Positions 1 through 8,812 of a stretch of DNA of 64,000 nucleotides are shown here, piece by piece (positions within the stretch are counted from its first letter, which is position 1; each line of letters opens with the position of its first letter). A program made the position numbers and the translations under genes. The stretch spans positions 62,001 to 126,000 of the forward strand of contig NZ_AFNU02000003.1 in the NCBI RefSeq assembly GCF_000215935.2, written 5' to 3'. The DNA comes from Haloplasma contractile SSD-17B. GTDB taxonomy: Bacteria > Bacillota_I > Bacilli_A > Haloplasmatales > Haloplasmataceae. Below the pieces are notes generated by a model. The model did not search any database, was not told the DNA's origin, and worked only from the letters and a program-made list of their open reading frames with translations.

Positions 1-103
1 TACCATTTGAATATCCGACTTCAGTACTTATTACACCTTTCAACCGGCTAAAGTAGGCTTCGACACCCCAAAAGCATCCACCTGCAATGACTATTTTTTT
101 CAT
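1..103 (-). CDS. msrA: Peptide methionine sulfoxide reductase MsrA, N-terminal part only
   Basis: The gene runs off the left edge of the window; only about 34 N-terminal residues are present. They begin [20 protein letters not shown], containing the GCFWG motif whose Cys is the catalytic nucleophile of MsrA. The enzyme reduces methionine-S-sulfoxide in proteins and free methionine in the cytoplasm. An AGAGGT ribosome binding site lies about 7 bases before the ATG. The next 160 bases to tcdA are AT-rich and show no gene. Confidence 0.9.
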   Translation of the reverse strand, partial: MKKIVIAGGCFWGVEAYFSRLKGVISTEVGYSNG

Positions 104-267
104 ACACATTACCTCTTTTTCTTTTTAACATATTTACTTGTAATAATTACGTTATATATTGTTATTATTATGTTTAAGTCTTATGATTATTTACTAAAAT
201 AATTTAGTTTAGTAAATTATATACAAATTAGAAATAGTTTACAATAGTTCTTCAATAATTTTTAAAT

Positions 268-1038
268 TTAATTTTGTGCTTCTCCTCTTCTCTCAAATAT
301 AATGTCTTTTAGCAGGATGCGAATACCATAACTAGCAGCAATAATACCTGCTACAGGTGGACAAACACTATTTGATGCTGGCGGTATAACACTCTTTCTA
401 ATATCAGAATCTTTTTTAGATAATAATTCTAATGCATCTTCATTTGGTGAAATCGGTCGTTCTTTTGAATAGACCACAGGAACCTTCCCACGAATTTTTC
501 GCCGCTTTAACGCAACCCGAATGACCTTTGATACCGGATCATAGGATGTATTACTAATGTCATCTATTTCGAACAACTCTGGTTGCATCTTATTAGCTGT
601 CCCCATTACTGATATAAACGGTATCTTTCGCTTCAAACACTCCTCAATACATAATATTTTATAAGAAATCGTATCACTAGCATCAATAAAAAAGTCAATA
701 CTGTGGGATAGAATCTGCTCATATGTCTCATTGTTAAAAAACAGTTCATATTTGATTACATTACAATTTGGATTGATACGTTTAATTCGTTCTTCCATTA
801 AGTCAACTTTAGATTGTCCAACTGTATCTACCATTGCATGTAGTTGACGATTCGCATTGGTGATATCAACAACATCTTTATCAATTATAATAATAGTTCC
901 TACTCCACTACGACAAATGGACTCTGTACAATAAGAACCTACTCCTCCCATTCCCAAAATTGCTACTGTACTATTTTTTAATCGTTCTTGGCCTTCTATG
1001 CCGATACTTAATAAGTTTCGCGAAAATTGATTAATCAT
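268..1038 (-). CDS. tcdA: tRNA threonylcarbamoyladenosine dehydratase (TcdA/YrvM)
   Basis: E1/ThiF/MoeB-like ATP-dependent enzyme that cyclises t6A37 to ct6A in ANN-decoding tRNAs. The nucleotide-binding motif GMGGVGSYCTESICRSGVG sits near residues 29-47, followed by the DKDVVDITNANRQ segment typical of the family. The C-terminal part has SVCPPVAG. At 256 residues it matches the Bacillus YrvM length. In Bacillus it lies beside hisS-aspS, as here, which supports the assignment and shows that this end of the window is conserved chromosome. Confidence 0.92.
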   Translation of the reverse strand: MINQFSRNLLSIGIEGQERLKNSTVAILGMGGVGSYCTESICRSGVGTIIIIDKDVVDITNANRQLHAMVDTVGQSKVDLMEERIKRINPNCNVIKYELFFNNETYEQILSHSIDFFIDASDTISYKILCIEECLKRKIPFISVMGTANKMQPELFEIDDISNTSYDPVSKVIRVALKRRKIRGKVPVVYSKERPISPNEDALELLSKKDSDIRKSVIPPASNSVCPPVAGIIAASYGIRILLKDIIFERRGEAQN

Positions 1039-1072
1039 AGGCGTTCACTCCATTCAAGTAAAGTGTAAAGTC

Positions 1073-1106
1073 ATAAAAAGAAAGTCAGTATTAATAATCT
1101 GACTTT
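1073..1106 (-). terminator. Rho-independent terminator of the 2728-1163 operon
   Basis: An 8-bp perfect inverted repeat (AAAGTCAG / CTGACTTT) is followed on the minus strand by a CTTTTTAT tract, placed 57 bases after the stop of the small membrane protein gene. The plus strand also has a T-rich tail, so it may work in both directions. Confidence 0.75.
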
Positions 1107-1162
1107 AATTTTTAATCTTATTCGTTATATTCCCAGTTTCATAAGATAGTTAAAACTAATTG

Positions 1163-1576
1163 CTACTTGACTCCAAAATATGGTTTAATATAAACGGATA
1201 ATCCATAAAAAACGACGAACGAGATCATGATAACATAAATGATATTATCAACAAAGTTTGATATATATTGTGAGAATATTAATATTATTGAACTAATATT
1301 AAATAAAATTGCAATTTCAAATAATAAATATTCAAACGAATACTCTTCTTTATACTCTGGTTCCGCATTTTTAAATCGACCTCTCACCGAAAATAAGACA
1401 ATTTCAATAATGATAAATAGTGATAGTGCAGAGATTTGAAAACTATATTTTAGTATCTTCAAATCAGTACTTATCAAAAAATCGATCAGAATCATCAAAC
1501 ATAAAAATGTGATGGAAAACGTATGTAATAAAAGATAAGATATACTTTGCCGGCTTAATTTTTCTCGTTTTAACAT
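1163..1576 (-). CDS. Small four-helix membrane protein of unknown function
   Basis: 137 residues, basic N-terminus (MLKREKLSRQS) followed by about four hydrophobic segments. I recognise no family motif. It starts 15 bases downstream of the AI-2E-type transporter gene with a strong GGAGG ribosome binding site (AGGAGGACCTAATATG), so it is probably the second gene of that operon. A role linked to the transporter is only inferred from position. Confidence 0.7.
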   Translation of the reverse strand: MLKREKLSRQSISYLLLHTFSITFLCLMILIDFLISTDLKILKYSFQISALSLFIIIEIVLFSVRGRFKNAEPEYKEEYSFEYLLFEIAILFNISSIILIFSQYISNFVDNIIYVIMISFVVFYGLSVYIKPYFGVK

Positions 1577-1591
1577 ATTAGGTCCTCCTTG

Positions 1592-2728
1592 CTAATCCTG
1601 TACGGGAGCGCTCTCTAGTTTAGACATTGCTCTTACTTCCTTATAGTACAAAATGATTACTTTTGTGATACCAGTGATTGGTACCGCAAGAATTACCCCA
1701 ATTACACCAAATAAACTACCAAACCCCAAGATTGCAGCCAATATCACTAATGGATGCATATCCAATTGCTTACTCATTATAACAGGCTGCAAAATATTTC
1801 CTTCTATAAATTGAAACCCAAAATTGAGCAGTAATATATAATACCATTCCGGATTGTCACCCTTTGCAAGTATTGCGTAAACAATTGGGACAATTGAACT
1901 TACCATCGCACCGATATATGGAATTATATTCGTTAATCCAACAATTATTCCAAAAATAATCGCATATTCAAGTCCGATTAATTTATATCCTAAAGTAGCA
2001 GTGGTTCCAATCGCAATCATTATGATTAATTGACCACGAATATAAAGTCCTATTGTGTCGTTAATACGTTTTGTAATTTCAACAAAGTGTTCCTTATATC
2101 GGTCAGGCATGATGTTATAAAAACCATCACTAATTTCATTATGATCCTTTAAGAAATAAAATAAGATAATCGGCACTAAAACTGCAGTTAACAAGGCACT
2201 AAGTAGCTTAGGGATAGAAGTGGCTACTCCTACAGCTGTTTTTAATATTGTGTCATTAATACCTTGAACTTGATCCGTTCCTTCTAAACTCTTTTCATAA
2301 ATTTCAAGTATTTTCTCATAAATATCAGGATATTGAATTTTTATATCTTGCATTAATCCACTCGTAATAGAAGGAATTGTATCGATAATAAGCGACTCTA
2401 ATTGTCTGAAAACAAAATCACTTAGACTGTAAAATACAAGACCCAACCCACCAAATATTACAATGAAGATGATGGTAACAACTAGCCATCTGGGCCTTAA
2501 CCCCAAGTTTTCCATCCATTTAACAAATGGATAGATAATAAAGTTTATAAAAAATGCGATTAAGAATGGAATTAACACCGCTGCCAATGCGTTTCGTACT
2601 GTAGAAATAATCCCTGTAAATTGTGATAAAATATAAATACAAACCATACTTAAAAGCGCGATTACTAATAGTTTTATTATTTTATTTAGTTTTTCATCTT
2701 TATACACAGGCACCACTGTCCTTTTCAT
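1592..2728 (-). CDS. AI-2E family transporter (PerM/YtvI-type, former DUF20)
   Basis: 378-residue multi-pass membrane protein with two N-terminal helices, a soluble segment (residues about 120-165) and a C-terminal group of helices holding the family-typical segments GLTNIIPYIGAMVSSIVP and FQFIEGNILQPVIMSKQLDMHP. Members include TqsA and sodium- or AI-2-linked exporters, so the substrate cannot be told from sequence. It probably forms an operon with the downstream small membrane protein. The start is preceded by only a weak ribosome binding site. Confidence 0.88.
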   Translation of the reverse strand: MKRTVVPVYKDEKLNKIIKLLVIALLSMVCIYILSQFTGIISTVRNALAAVLIPFLIAFFINFIIYPFVKWMENLGLRPRWLVVTIIFIVIFGGLGLVFYSLSDFVFRQLESLIIDTIPSITSGLMQDIKIQYPDIYEKILEIYEKSLEGTDQVQGINDTILKTAVGVATSIPKLLSALLTAVLVPIILFYFLKDHNEISDGFYNIMPDRYKEHFVEITKRINDTIGLYIRGQLIIMIAIGTTATLGYKLIGLEYAIIFGIIVGLTNIIPYIGAMVSSIVPIVYAILAKGDNPEWYYILLLNFGFQFIEGNILQPVIMSKQLDMHPLVILAAILGFGSLFGVIGVILAVPITGITKVIILYYKEVRAMSKLESAPVQD

Positions 2729-2805
2729 ATAATGTACTAAAAGAATTATATCATAAATTAATATAATATTGAAATTAAAACTTAATATTTTTACATTATT
2801 TTCAT

Positions 2806-2834
2806 TTTACAACAAATATATTAGATGCTATAAT
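2806..2834 (+). promoter_or_regulatory. Sigma-A promoter of structured RNA copy 1
   Basis: TTTACA at 2806-2811 and a perfect TATAAT at 2829-2834 with 17-bp spacing. The predicted transcript starts near 2841, at the first base-paired stem of RNA copy 1. Confidence 0.75.
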
Positions 2835-2840
2835 AGAAAT

Positions 2841-3050
2841 CGAGGTCGAGCTAGTACGTAAGATCTAAGTAATAATCCGAACACTTTTTATATGGGAGTC
2901 GGGAATCTGGTTATGTGTTGAATGCTCACCACTTGAGTGAGAATCCTAATTAGCCAGACGAGACTATAGAACCTACTTCTACGAGGTAGGACCCACCTGC
3001 TGATCGCGGGTTATACAATAAGCATACTTACGGCTAGTTGGACTTTTAAT
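2841..3050 (+). ncRNA. Structured small RNA, unknown family, copy 1 of 4
   Basis: About 210 nt, closed by a terminal stem (GTCGAGCTAG...CGTAAG pairing with CTTACGGCTAGTTGGAC). Inside are a stem formed by TCTGGTTA and TTAGCCAGA, a CTCACC/GAGTGAG hairpin, an extra CCTAC/GTAGG hairpin not present in the other copies, and an ACCC/GGGT arm. The conserved core (CCGAACA, GAGTCGGGAATC, GAATCCTAATT) recurs in three more copies. No open reading frame is shared between the copies and no gene follows on this strand, which favours a stand-alone RNA over a riboswitch. I do not recognise the family. Confidence 0.75.
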
Positions 3051-3114
3051 ATTTAAAATTAAATAGTAGTTTGAACTCCTATTCTATTTACATTTATTTT
3101 CATCAAGAAAACGC

Positions 3115-3143
3115 TTTACATAAGCATTTTGACATGATAAAAT
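3115..3143 (+). promoter_or_regulatory. Sigma-A promoter of structured RNA copy 2
   Basis: TTTACA at 3115-3120, 17-bp spacer, TAAAAT at 3138-3143. The position relative to the RNA core is similar to that of the promoters of copies 1 and 3. Confidence 0.6.
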
Positions 3144-3149
3144 ACAATT

Positions 3150-3290
3150 ACAAATTCAAGATAACAGTATCCTTTATAAATTCGAACACTAACGATATGG
3201 GAGTCGGGAATCTAGTTATGTGTGAATGCTCATGTATGAGTGAGAATCCTAATTGGCTAGACAAGACAAACCGCTTGATTTAAAATCGGA
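3150..3290 (+). ncRNA. Structured small RNA copy 2, shortened or degenerate
   Basis: Keeps the core (TTCGAACA, ATATGGGAGTCGGGAATCTA, GAGTGAGAATCCTAATTG, GGCTAGACAAGACAAACCGC) but lacks the conserved terminal stem and the 3' arm. The 5' leader is unrelated to the other copies. The core stem TCTAGTTA with TTGGCTAGA is intact. It is either a decaying copy or a variant driven by its own promoter. Confidence 0.6.
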
Positions 3291-3339
3291 ATTTATTACA
3301 CTTACTATTATCTTTGTAGTTTGTTGCTAAAAATTAACG

Positions 3340-3368
3340 TTTACTAAATACAATTGATTTGTTATAAT
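3340..3368 (+). promoter_or_regulatory. Sigma-A promoter of structured RNA copies 3 and 4
   Basis: TTTACT at 3340-3345, 17-bp spacer, perfect TATAAT at 3363-3368, about 10 bases before the TTCGAACTGG stem of copy 3. Confidence 0.75.
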
Positions 3369-3375
3369 TTATATA

Positions 3376-3560
3376 TATTCGAACTGGTTGGTACGTTTCT
3401 AGGTATTAATCCGAACAACATTAATACGGAAGTCGGGAATTTAGTTATGTGTTGAAAGCTCACCTAAGAGAGTGAGAATCCTAATTAACTAGACGAGACA
3501 AACCACACTGATTACTTAGTGGGTTAATAAAGATTACGCTACGGCTCGTTGGAATTTATA
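3376..3560 (+). ncRNA. Structured small RNA copy 3
   Basis: About 185 nt. Contains a TATTAAT/ATTAATA hairpin with CCGAACAAC loop, the stem TTTAGTTA with TTAACTAGA, a CTCACC/GAGTGAG hairpin and an arm AACCACACT/AGTGGGTT. The arm differs from copy 4 (AACCACGC/GCGGGTT) by changes on both sides that keep pairing. Copy 4 follows after about 10 bases with no clear promoter of its own, so the two may be made as one transcript. Confidence 0.72.
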
Positions 3561-3567
3561 AAAAATA

Positions 3568-3752
3568 ATCAAGTCGAACTATTCATGTAAAGTTTAAGTA
3601 TTAATCCGAACAACATTAATACGGAAGTCGGGAATCTAGTTATGTGTTGAATGCTCACCTATTGAGTGAGAATCCTAATTGGCTAGACAAGACAAACCAC
3701 GCAGATCACTTGGCGGGTTTAATAAAAGAAACTTTACGGTTAGTTGGACTTA
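3568..3752 (+). ncRNA. Structured small RNA copy 4
   Basis: Best-formed copy. The terminal stem pairs AAGTCGAACTA with TAGTTGGACTT (one mismatch) and continues with GTAAAGTTT pairing with AAACTTTAC. The internal elements match copy 3. A strong terminator lies 20 bases after the closing stem, which defines the 3' end of the array. Confidence 0.75.
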
Positions 3753-3771
3753 TATAATACAGTAAACTTTC

Positions 3772-3800
3772 GCTCTACTTTAATTAGTAGAGCTTTTTTA
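3772..3800 (+). terminator. Rho-independent terminator of the small RNA array
   Basis: GCTCTACT paired with AGTAGAGC around a short loop, followed by TTTTTT. No gene follows on this strand, so the transcript ends without reaching a coding region. Confidence 0.88.
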
Positions 3801-3900
3801 ATGATTATTTTCAGTGTTTGTCCATCAATATTACAGATAGGTATTACTGCTAGCATGCATATTAATCAAACAGAGCACAACATCTTATGAAATCCGGTAA

Positions 3901-4134
3901 TTATTTAATCTTAGTTCCTGTGTAGGTAAACGCACTTTGATTCATTTTAAAATACTCATCTTCCAATTTCCCAATTTGATTCCCACACTTACCGCATATT
4001 AAATGATCATTTTTAATCTCACCATCATAATAACGTTTAATTCTACTGATAAAACATTTTAGAACTTTTCCTGTCCCTATTTTCTTGTATTTGATTATTT
4101 TAGTCTTACATTTAGCACATTTTATTGTTAACAT
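3901..4134 (-). CDS. Small zinc-ribbon-like protein
   Basis: 77 residues with two CxxC pairs (CAKC near residue 6 and CGKC near residue 48), as expected for one zinc-ribbon. The protein is basic in between (FISRIKRYYDGEIKNDHL). The ribosome binding site GGAGATGAG sits just upstream of the ATG. Nucleic-acid binding is possible but not shown. It stands alone between two terminators. Confidence 0.7.
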   Translation of the reverse strand: MLTIKCAKCKTKIIKYKKIGTGKVLKCFISRIKRYYDGEIKNDHLICGKCGNQIGKLEDEYFKMNQSAFTYTGTKIK

Positions 4135-4198
4135 CTTCTCATCTCCGTATGAATTAAGTTATATAAAATAATTATATTTTGTTTATAACATCGCTCTT

Positions 4199-4237
4199 AT
4201 AAAAAAGCATTCACTAGTTGAAGAAAGTGAATGCTTT
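4199..4237 (-). terminator. Terminator downstream of 4801-4262 gene
   Basis: Perfect 11-bp inverted repeat AAGCATTCACT / AGTGAATGCTT with TTTTTTAT following on the minus strand. The plus-strand side has TTTT. Confidence 0.8.
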
Positions 4238-4261
4238 TAATTGAATCAGCAAACAATAGAC

Positions 4262-4801
4262 TTATTCATTTTTTTTGAGTTTATATACCACGCGTTTACG
4301 ATACGAATAAGTTAATAATAGGATTCCAATTACACTGTAGACTACAATTGGAAAAAGGCTAAGAAATATTTGTACTGAATTTATGCTTAAAAGTTCTTCG
4401 GGATAGTTATTGTGATTTTTATATTGAAAATATACGCCAATATTACGAATAAGTGATGATAGATACATTATTGCACTAAACAGTAAAAAAATACCTACGA
4501 CTTGGTTCTCAAGAGAAACTCCTTTTTCATCACTTCGCTTTACATATGACTCACGTGATCTTCCAATAAACAACATAATAAATGACCCAATAATAATTAA
4601 AACAAAAAATAGTATGTATAACCCATGAATCATAAAACGATGCTGAATGAATTCTGTAAATAGTTTCACTGAAATCGAACGGTTGTCTGGAAACCTAAGA
4701 TTATTTATAATACATAATATTTCCATAATAAAACCTGTAATCGAAACAATTAATCCATATAACCCTATTATTTTTAAGAAAAAAATCTTCTTTATGCTCA
4801 T
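4262..4801 (-). CDS. Four-helix integral membrane protein, unknown
   Basis: 179 residues with about four transmembrane segments (near residues 8-30, 55-80, 100-120 and 145-168) and a lysine-rich C-terminal tail (YRKRVVYKLKKNE). No recognised motif. A strong GGAGGGG ribosome binding site precedes the ATG. Single-gene unit with its own terminator, downstream of and convergent with nothing. Confidence 0.7.
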   Translation of the reverse strand: MSIKKIFFLKIIGLYGLIVSITGFIMEILCIINNLRFPDNRSISVKLFTEFIQHRFMIHGLYILFFVLIIIGSFIMLFIGRSRESYVKRSDEKGVSLENQVVGIFLLFSAIMYLSSLIRNIGVYFQYKNHNNYPEELLSINSVQIFLSLFPIVVYSVIGILLLTYSYRKRVVYKLKKNE

Positions 4802-4877
4802 AATATCCCCTCCATAATGCAGATATAATTACTTTATCATATATGGTTAATTTTGTAAAACTATAGGAGTGAAGAAA

Positions 4878-4912
4878 AAAGGTATTGACAACTTAAGTGT
4901 GTCAATACCTTT
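4878..4912 (-). terminator. Terminator of the hisS-aspS operon
   Basis: 13-bp inverted repeat AAAGGTATTGACA / TGTCAATACCTTT directly after the aspS stop, followed by TTTTTTC on the minus strand. Confidence 0.85.
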
Positions 4913-4920
4913 CTTGGATT

Positions 4921-6681
4921 TTATTTCTTTAATTGAATATTTAATTCATCTAGTTGTTTTTCTGAAACAACGCCTGGGGCATCCGTCATCGGATCACTTG
5001 CACTTGCTGTTTTAGGGAATGCAATGACTTCACGTAAGTTAGTTGCACCAACTAATATCATGGCAATACGGTCAATTCCAAGTGCAATTCCTCCATGTGG
5101 AGGTGTTCCATATTTAAAGGCATCTAGTAAGAATCCGAATTGTTCATACGCTTCTTCTTCACTGAATCCTAAAGCCTTAAACATCTCATTTTGTAGATTA
5201 CGTTCATGAATACGGAGTGATCCTCCACCTAACTCATACCCGTTTAATACAACGTCGTAGGCACTTGCTTTACATTTACCAGGTTCTGTAGTCAAGTACT
5301 CCCTTGTTTCTTCATTTGGTCGAGTAAATGGATGGTGTGCTGCATAGTAACGTCCATCTTCTTCATCGTATTCAAATAAGGGCCAATCTACTACCCATAA
5401 GAAATCTAATTCATTTGGATCATATAATTCTAAATCCTTACCTAGTTTAGAACGTAATGCCCCTAAAGCATCACACGTTACTGAATACTTGTCTGCAACG
5501 AATAGTAATAAGTCATTGTCCTCTACAGACATAGCATTTTGTAAGTTTGCTTTTTCTTCGTCACCAAAGAACTTAGCAATTGGACCTGCAAAATCACCAT
5601 CTGTAAACTTAAGCCAAGCTAATCCCTTAGCCTTATATTTTTTAACAAAATCCGTTAATGCATCGATATTCTTACGTGAGTACTTATCAGCTGCACCTTT
5701 AACATTAATCGCACGTACAGATCCACCTTTTTCAATTGTCCCTTTAAAAACACCAAATCCAGACTCTTTAAATACTTCGTTTAACGTCTTGATTTCCATT
5801 TCGAAACGTGTATCTGGTTTGTCACTACCAAAGCGCTCCATTGCATCGTCGTATGTAAAACGTCTGAATGGTCGTTCAATCTCAATACCTTTAACTTCCT
5901 TTACAACCTCTGTTAACATTTCCTCAGTCATCGTTAGGATTTCTTCCTGTGTTGCAAATGATTGCTCTATATCGATTTGAGTAAACTCCGGTTGTCTGTC
6001 AGCACGTAAATCTTCGTCACGGAAACAACGGGCAATCTGATAATACTTTTCAAACCCTGATACCATACATAACTGTTTAAAGATTTGTGGTGATTGTGGT
6101 AATGCGTAAAATTCACCAGGATGTACACGCGATGGTACTAAGTAATCCCTTGCTCCTTCAGGTGTCGATTTATTTAACATTGGTGTTTCGATATCAATAT
6201 AATCATGACGATTTAAGTACCCTCTAATTGTCTGCACAACCTTATGGCGCGTAATGATATTTCGTTGCATGTTTGGGCGACGTAAATCAAGATAACGATA
6301 TTTAAGTCTTGTATCCTCTAACGCATCCGTTTCTTCTGCTACGATTATTGGTGTTGTTTCTGATTCTGAGATGATTTGTAGATCGGTTACATCGATTTCA
6401 ACATCCCCTGTAGCCATGTTCGGGTTTTTGCTAACACGTTCAATAACTTTACCTTTAACATAGATCACAAATTCATTACGAACTTTCGTTGCCGTTTCTA
6501 AAATTGCTGCATCTGCCGTTTCAGCATTTACAACTAACTGTGTAATTCCATAGCGGTCTCTAAGATCAATAAAAACAATTCCACCTTTATTTCTAGACTT
6601 AGCTACCCAACCTTTTAATTCAACGGTTTGCCCTACGTTTACGAGACGTAACTCACCGTTATTATGCGTTCTGTTTTGCAT
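4921..6681 (-). CDS. aspS: Aspartyl-tRNA synthetase
   Basis: Class IIb synthetase charging tRNA-Asp. It has the N-terminal OB-fold anticodon-binding domain ([20 protein letters not shown]), motif 2 [16 protein letters not shown], the bacterial GAD insertion domain and motif 3 [15 protein letters not shown] near the C-terminus. I place the start at the ATG giving [11 protein letters not shown] because GGAGG lies just before it; an in-frame ATG 15 bases upstream overlaps that site. The product is 586 residues, normal for bacteria. It follows hisS by 83 bases in one operon under the T-box leader. Confidence 0.97.
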   Translation of the reverse strand: MQNRTHNNGELRLVNVGQTVELKGWVAKSRNKGGIVFIDLRDRYGITQLVVNAETADAAILETATKVRNEFVIYVKGKVIERVSKNPNMATGDVEIDVTDLQIISESETTPIIVAEETDALEDTRLKYRYLDLRRPNMQRNIITRHKVVQTIRGYLNRHDYIDIETPMLNKSTPEGARDYLVPSRVHPGEFYALPQSPQIFKQLCMVSGFEKYYQIARCFRDEDLRADRQPEFTQIDIEQSFATQEEILTMTEEMLTEVVKEVKGIEIERPFRRFTYDDAMERFGSDKPDTRFEMEIKTLNEVFKESGFGVFKGTIEKGGSVRAINVKGAADKYSRKNIDALTDFVKKYKAKGLAWLKFTDGDFAGPIAKFFGDEEKANLQNAMSVEDNDLLLFVADKYSVTCDALGALRSKLGKDLELYDPNELDFLWVVDWPLFEYDEEDGRYYAAHHPFTRPNEETREYLTTEPGKCKASAYDVVLNGYELGGGSLRIHERNLQNEMFKALGFSEEEAYEQFGFLLDAFKYGTPPHGGIALGIDRIAMILVGATNLREVIAFPKTASASDPMTDAPGVVSEKQLDELNIQLKK

Positions 6682-6764
6682 AATGCGTACCTCCATTATA
6701 ACTAATAGTATTGTGTTGATTATTAGACCACTTTAATAGCCTTATTTATGTCCTAATGTATTGT

Positions 6765-8036
6765 TTATAAGTTAGATTTAATATAATTTATAATTCCATT
6801 GCTTGAAATTTCTTTTTGGTTTCCAGTTTTCATATTTTTAATGGTAAACTGGTCATTTTTAATCTCATCATCACCAATTACAACGGTATACGTTGCGTTT
6901 AACTTATCAGCCTGTTTAAATTGTGATTTAATTTTTCGACTAAAATAATCTTTTTCAACTTTAATTCCATTTTCTCGTAACTTATGCTGTAGTGTAAATG
7001 CGTAGTCGTGTGCCACGTCACCTAATGCAACAACATAGATATCAATATCATCATTATTTTGAATCTCGACATCTTCAGCTTCCATCGCTAAAATTAAGCG
7101 CTCCATTCCAAAGGCAAATCCAATACCAGGCTGATCTGGCCCACCAATATCCTGTACAAGGCCATTGTAGCGTCCACCACCTACTAAGGTTGTTTGCGCT
7201 CCAAATCCTTTAACATTACTCATAACCTCAAATACAGTATGATTGTAATAATCAAGTCCACGTACAAGGTTTGTATCCACTATGTAGTCAATATTTAAGG
7301 CATCAAGATAATTTATTACTGTATCAAAGAACTGTTTTGATTCTTCATTTAAAAAGTCGATCGTCTTAGGTGCTGACACCATAAGTGGATGACTACGATC
7401 TTTTTTACAATCTAATATTCTTAATGGATTGGATTCAATTCGCTTCTGGCAATCTGAACAGAATGAATCAATCTCACCCTTAAAGTGATTAATTAAAGCC
7501 TCTCGGAACTGGACCCTGCTATCTGTATCTCCTAATGAGTTAATAGCAACTTTGATTTCCTTAAGTCCTAGACGTTTTATGATTTCAACTGCGAGTGCGA
7601 TTACTTCAGCATCAACAGCAGGATTTAACGAACCAATTGCCTCAACTCCAAATTGTGTAAACTGGCGTTGACGTCCTTTTTGAGCACGCTCGTATCTAAA
7701 CATTGGACCTACATAGTACAATTTAGATAACGTGTTTGCATCTGCATATAATTTATTTTGAACATATGCTCTTACAACTCCCGCTGTCCCCTCTGGTCTT
7801 AATGTCATGTTACGACCTTTTTTATCCTCGAAGTTATACATTTCTTTTGAAACGATATCGGTAGTTTCGCCTACACTACGTGTAAATAAATCACTACTTT
7901 CAAATATCGGTGTACGTATTTCCTTGTAATTAAATTGGTTTGTTACATCATTGATGATAGCTTCTAGATAGTGCCATTTTGTGATATCACTCGGTAGTAT
8001 ATCATAGGTTCCTCGTGGTGCTTGATAATTCATCAT
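6765..8036 (-). CDS. hisS: Histidyl-tRNA synthetase
   Basis: Class IIa synthetase charging tRNA-His, 423 residues. Visible are APRGTYDILP at the N-terminus, motif 2 (MFRYERAQKGRQRQFTQFG), the histidine-specific motifs LVRGLDYYNHTVFEV and GGGRYNGLV, motif 3 (GIGFAFGMERLIL) and a C-terminal anticodon-binding domain. The message begins ATGATG after GGAGGAATT; the second ATG has the better spacing. The gene is first in the operon and lies downstream of a T-box leader. Confidence 0.97.
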   Translation of the reverse strand: MMNYQAPRGTYDILPSDITKWHYLEAIINDVTNQFNYKEIRTPIFESSDLFTRSVGETTDIVSKEMYNFEDKKGRNMTLRPEGTAGVVRAYVQNKLYADANTLSKLYYVGPMFRYERAQKGRQRQFTQFGVEAIGSLNPAVDAEVIALAVEIIKRLGLKEIKVAINSLGDTDSRVQFREALINHFKGEIDSFCSDCQKRIESNPLRILDCKKDRSHPLMVSAPKTIDFLNEESKQFFDTVINYLDALNIDYIVDTNLVRGLDYYNHTVFEVMSNVKGFGAQTTLVGGGRYNGLVQDIGGPDQPGIGFAFGMERLILAMEAEDVEIQNNDDIDIYVVALGDVAHDYAFTLQHKLRENGIKVEKDYFSRKIKSQFKQADKLNATYTVVIGDDEIKNDQFTIKNMKTGNQKEISSNGIINYIKSNL

Positions 8037-8137
8037 AATTCCTCCTTTTTTTGCTCAATATTTATTTAAATCTTATTTATACTATATCCAATACTGTATT
8101 TACCTCGTTATTGTAAAGCATCCTTTTTTAAGTATAA

Positions 8138-8372
8138 AAAAAGTCCCTAGAGTTAGACTCTAAGGACGCTATATGCGCGGTGCCACCTTAGTTGTATATA
8201 AATACCAACTTAAAACTTTAACGCAGTAAACGGTTAGACCTAATAATAAAACTATGTTCAGCCTAACTTCTAGGGAGTGTCTTCACTAATGTTCATGGTC
8301 GAAGCTTCCAGCCAATGACTTCGTTCTCTTGTCCAATTTACTATTAGTTACTCTTCTCCTTCAAAGAATATT
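8138..8372 (-). promoter_or_regulatory. T-box leader of hisS-aspS
   Basis: On the minus strand the T-box signature AAGGTGGCACCGCG (8176-8190) precedes a terminator hairpin (GTCCTTAGAGTC... TAGGGACTTTTTTT), the classic tRNA-sensing arrangement. Stem I contains AGTAA on its 5' side and TGAAGACACTC on the 3' side in the position expected for the specifier loop. That sequence contains both GAC (Asp) and overlapping CAC (His). Uncharged tRNA is expected to stabilise the antiterminator and let transcription reach hisS and aspS. Confidence 0.93.
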
Positions 8373-8401
8373 TCTATATGTAATAATCTTAACTGTTTTT
8401 T

Positions 8402-8430
8402 ATTATACATAATATATTTATGAATTGCAA
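8402..8430 (-). promoter_or_regulatory. Sigma-A promoter of the T-box/hisS-aspS operon
   Basis: On the minus strand TTGCAA, a 17-bp spacer and a perfect TATAAT, about 30 bases upstream of the T-box stem I. The 370 bases beyond it to the next gene are AT-rich and show nothing I can name except a terminator at the far end. Confidence 0.75.
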
Positions 8431-8767
8431 TAGTGTATTCCTATTTAATGGAATAACAATTCTCAATCTATATTATTATGGATTAAATAATGGCTATTAT
8501 TTATAATAAGAAAATTTAACTTAAATAATTTATATCCAAATAATTACGATTTTTAATATAGTACAGAACATTTAATGGTAAACGTAAAATTGAGTAATTT
8601 AAGCCTGTGTGATTTATATTGAATCGTAATCGTTCTCCAAATAATAAATTAATATTTATTAGTTAATGATCAATAAATATTAAAAAGCAAAAAAAACGAT
8701 CGGTAAAATAGTTAGTTTTTCCATGTATAACTAAATTCAAGTAAAAGTTCTAACTAATAATGGTTTA

Positions 8768-8812
8768 AAATAGGCAGTCCCAGTATCAATATTTGGGACT
8801 GCCTATTTTTAT
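8768..8812 (-). terminator. Terminator of the MerR-type gene
   Basis: 13-bp inverted repeat AATAGGCAGTCCCA / TGGGACTGCCTATT overlapping the end of the regulator gene, with T-rich sequence on both strands. Confidence 0.85.

Noticed and set aside
3071-3283. 70-codon plus-strand reading frame in the RNA array
   Set aside because: It crosses the core of RNA copy 2, is not conserved in the other three copies and has no ribosome binding site.
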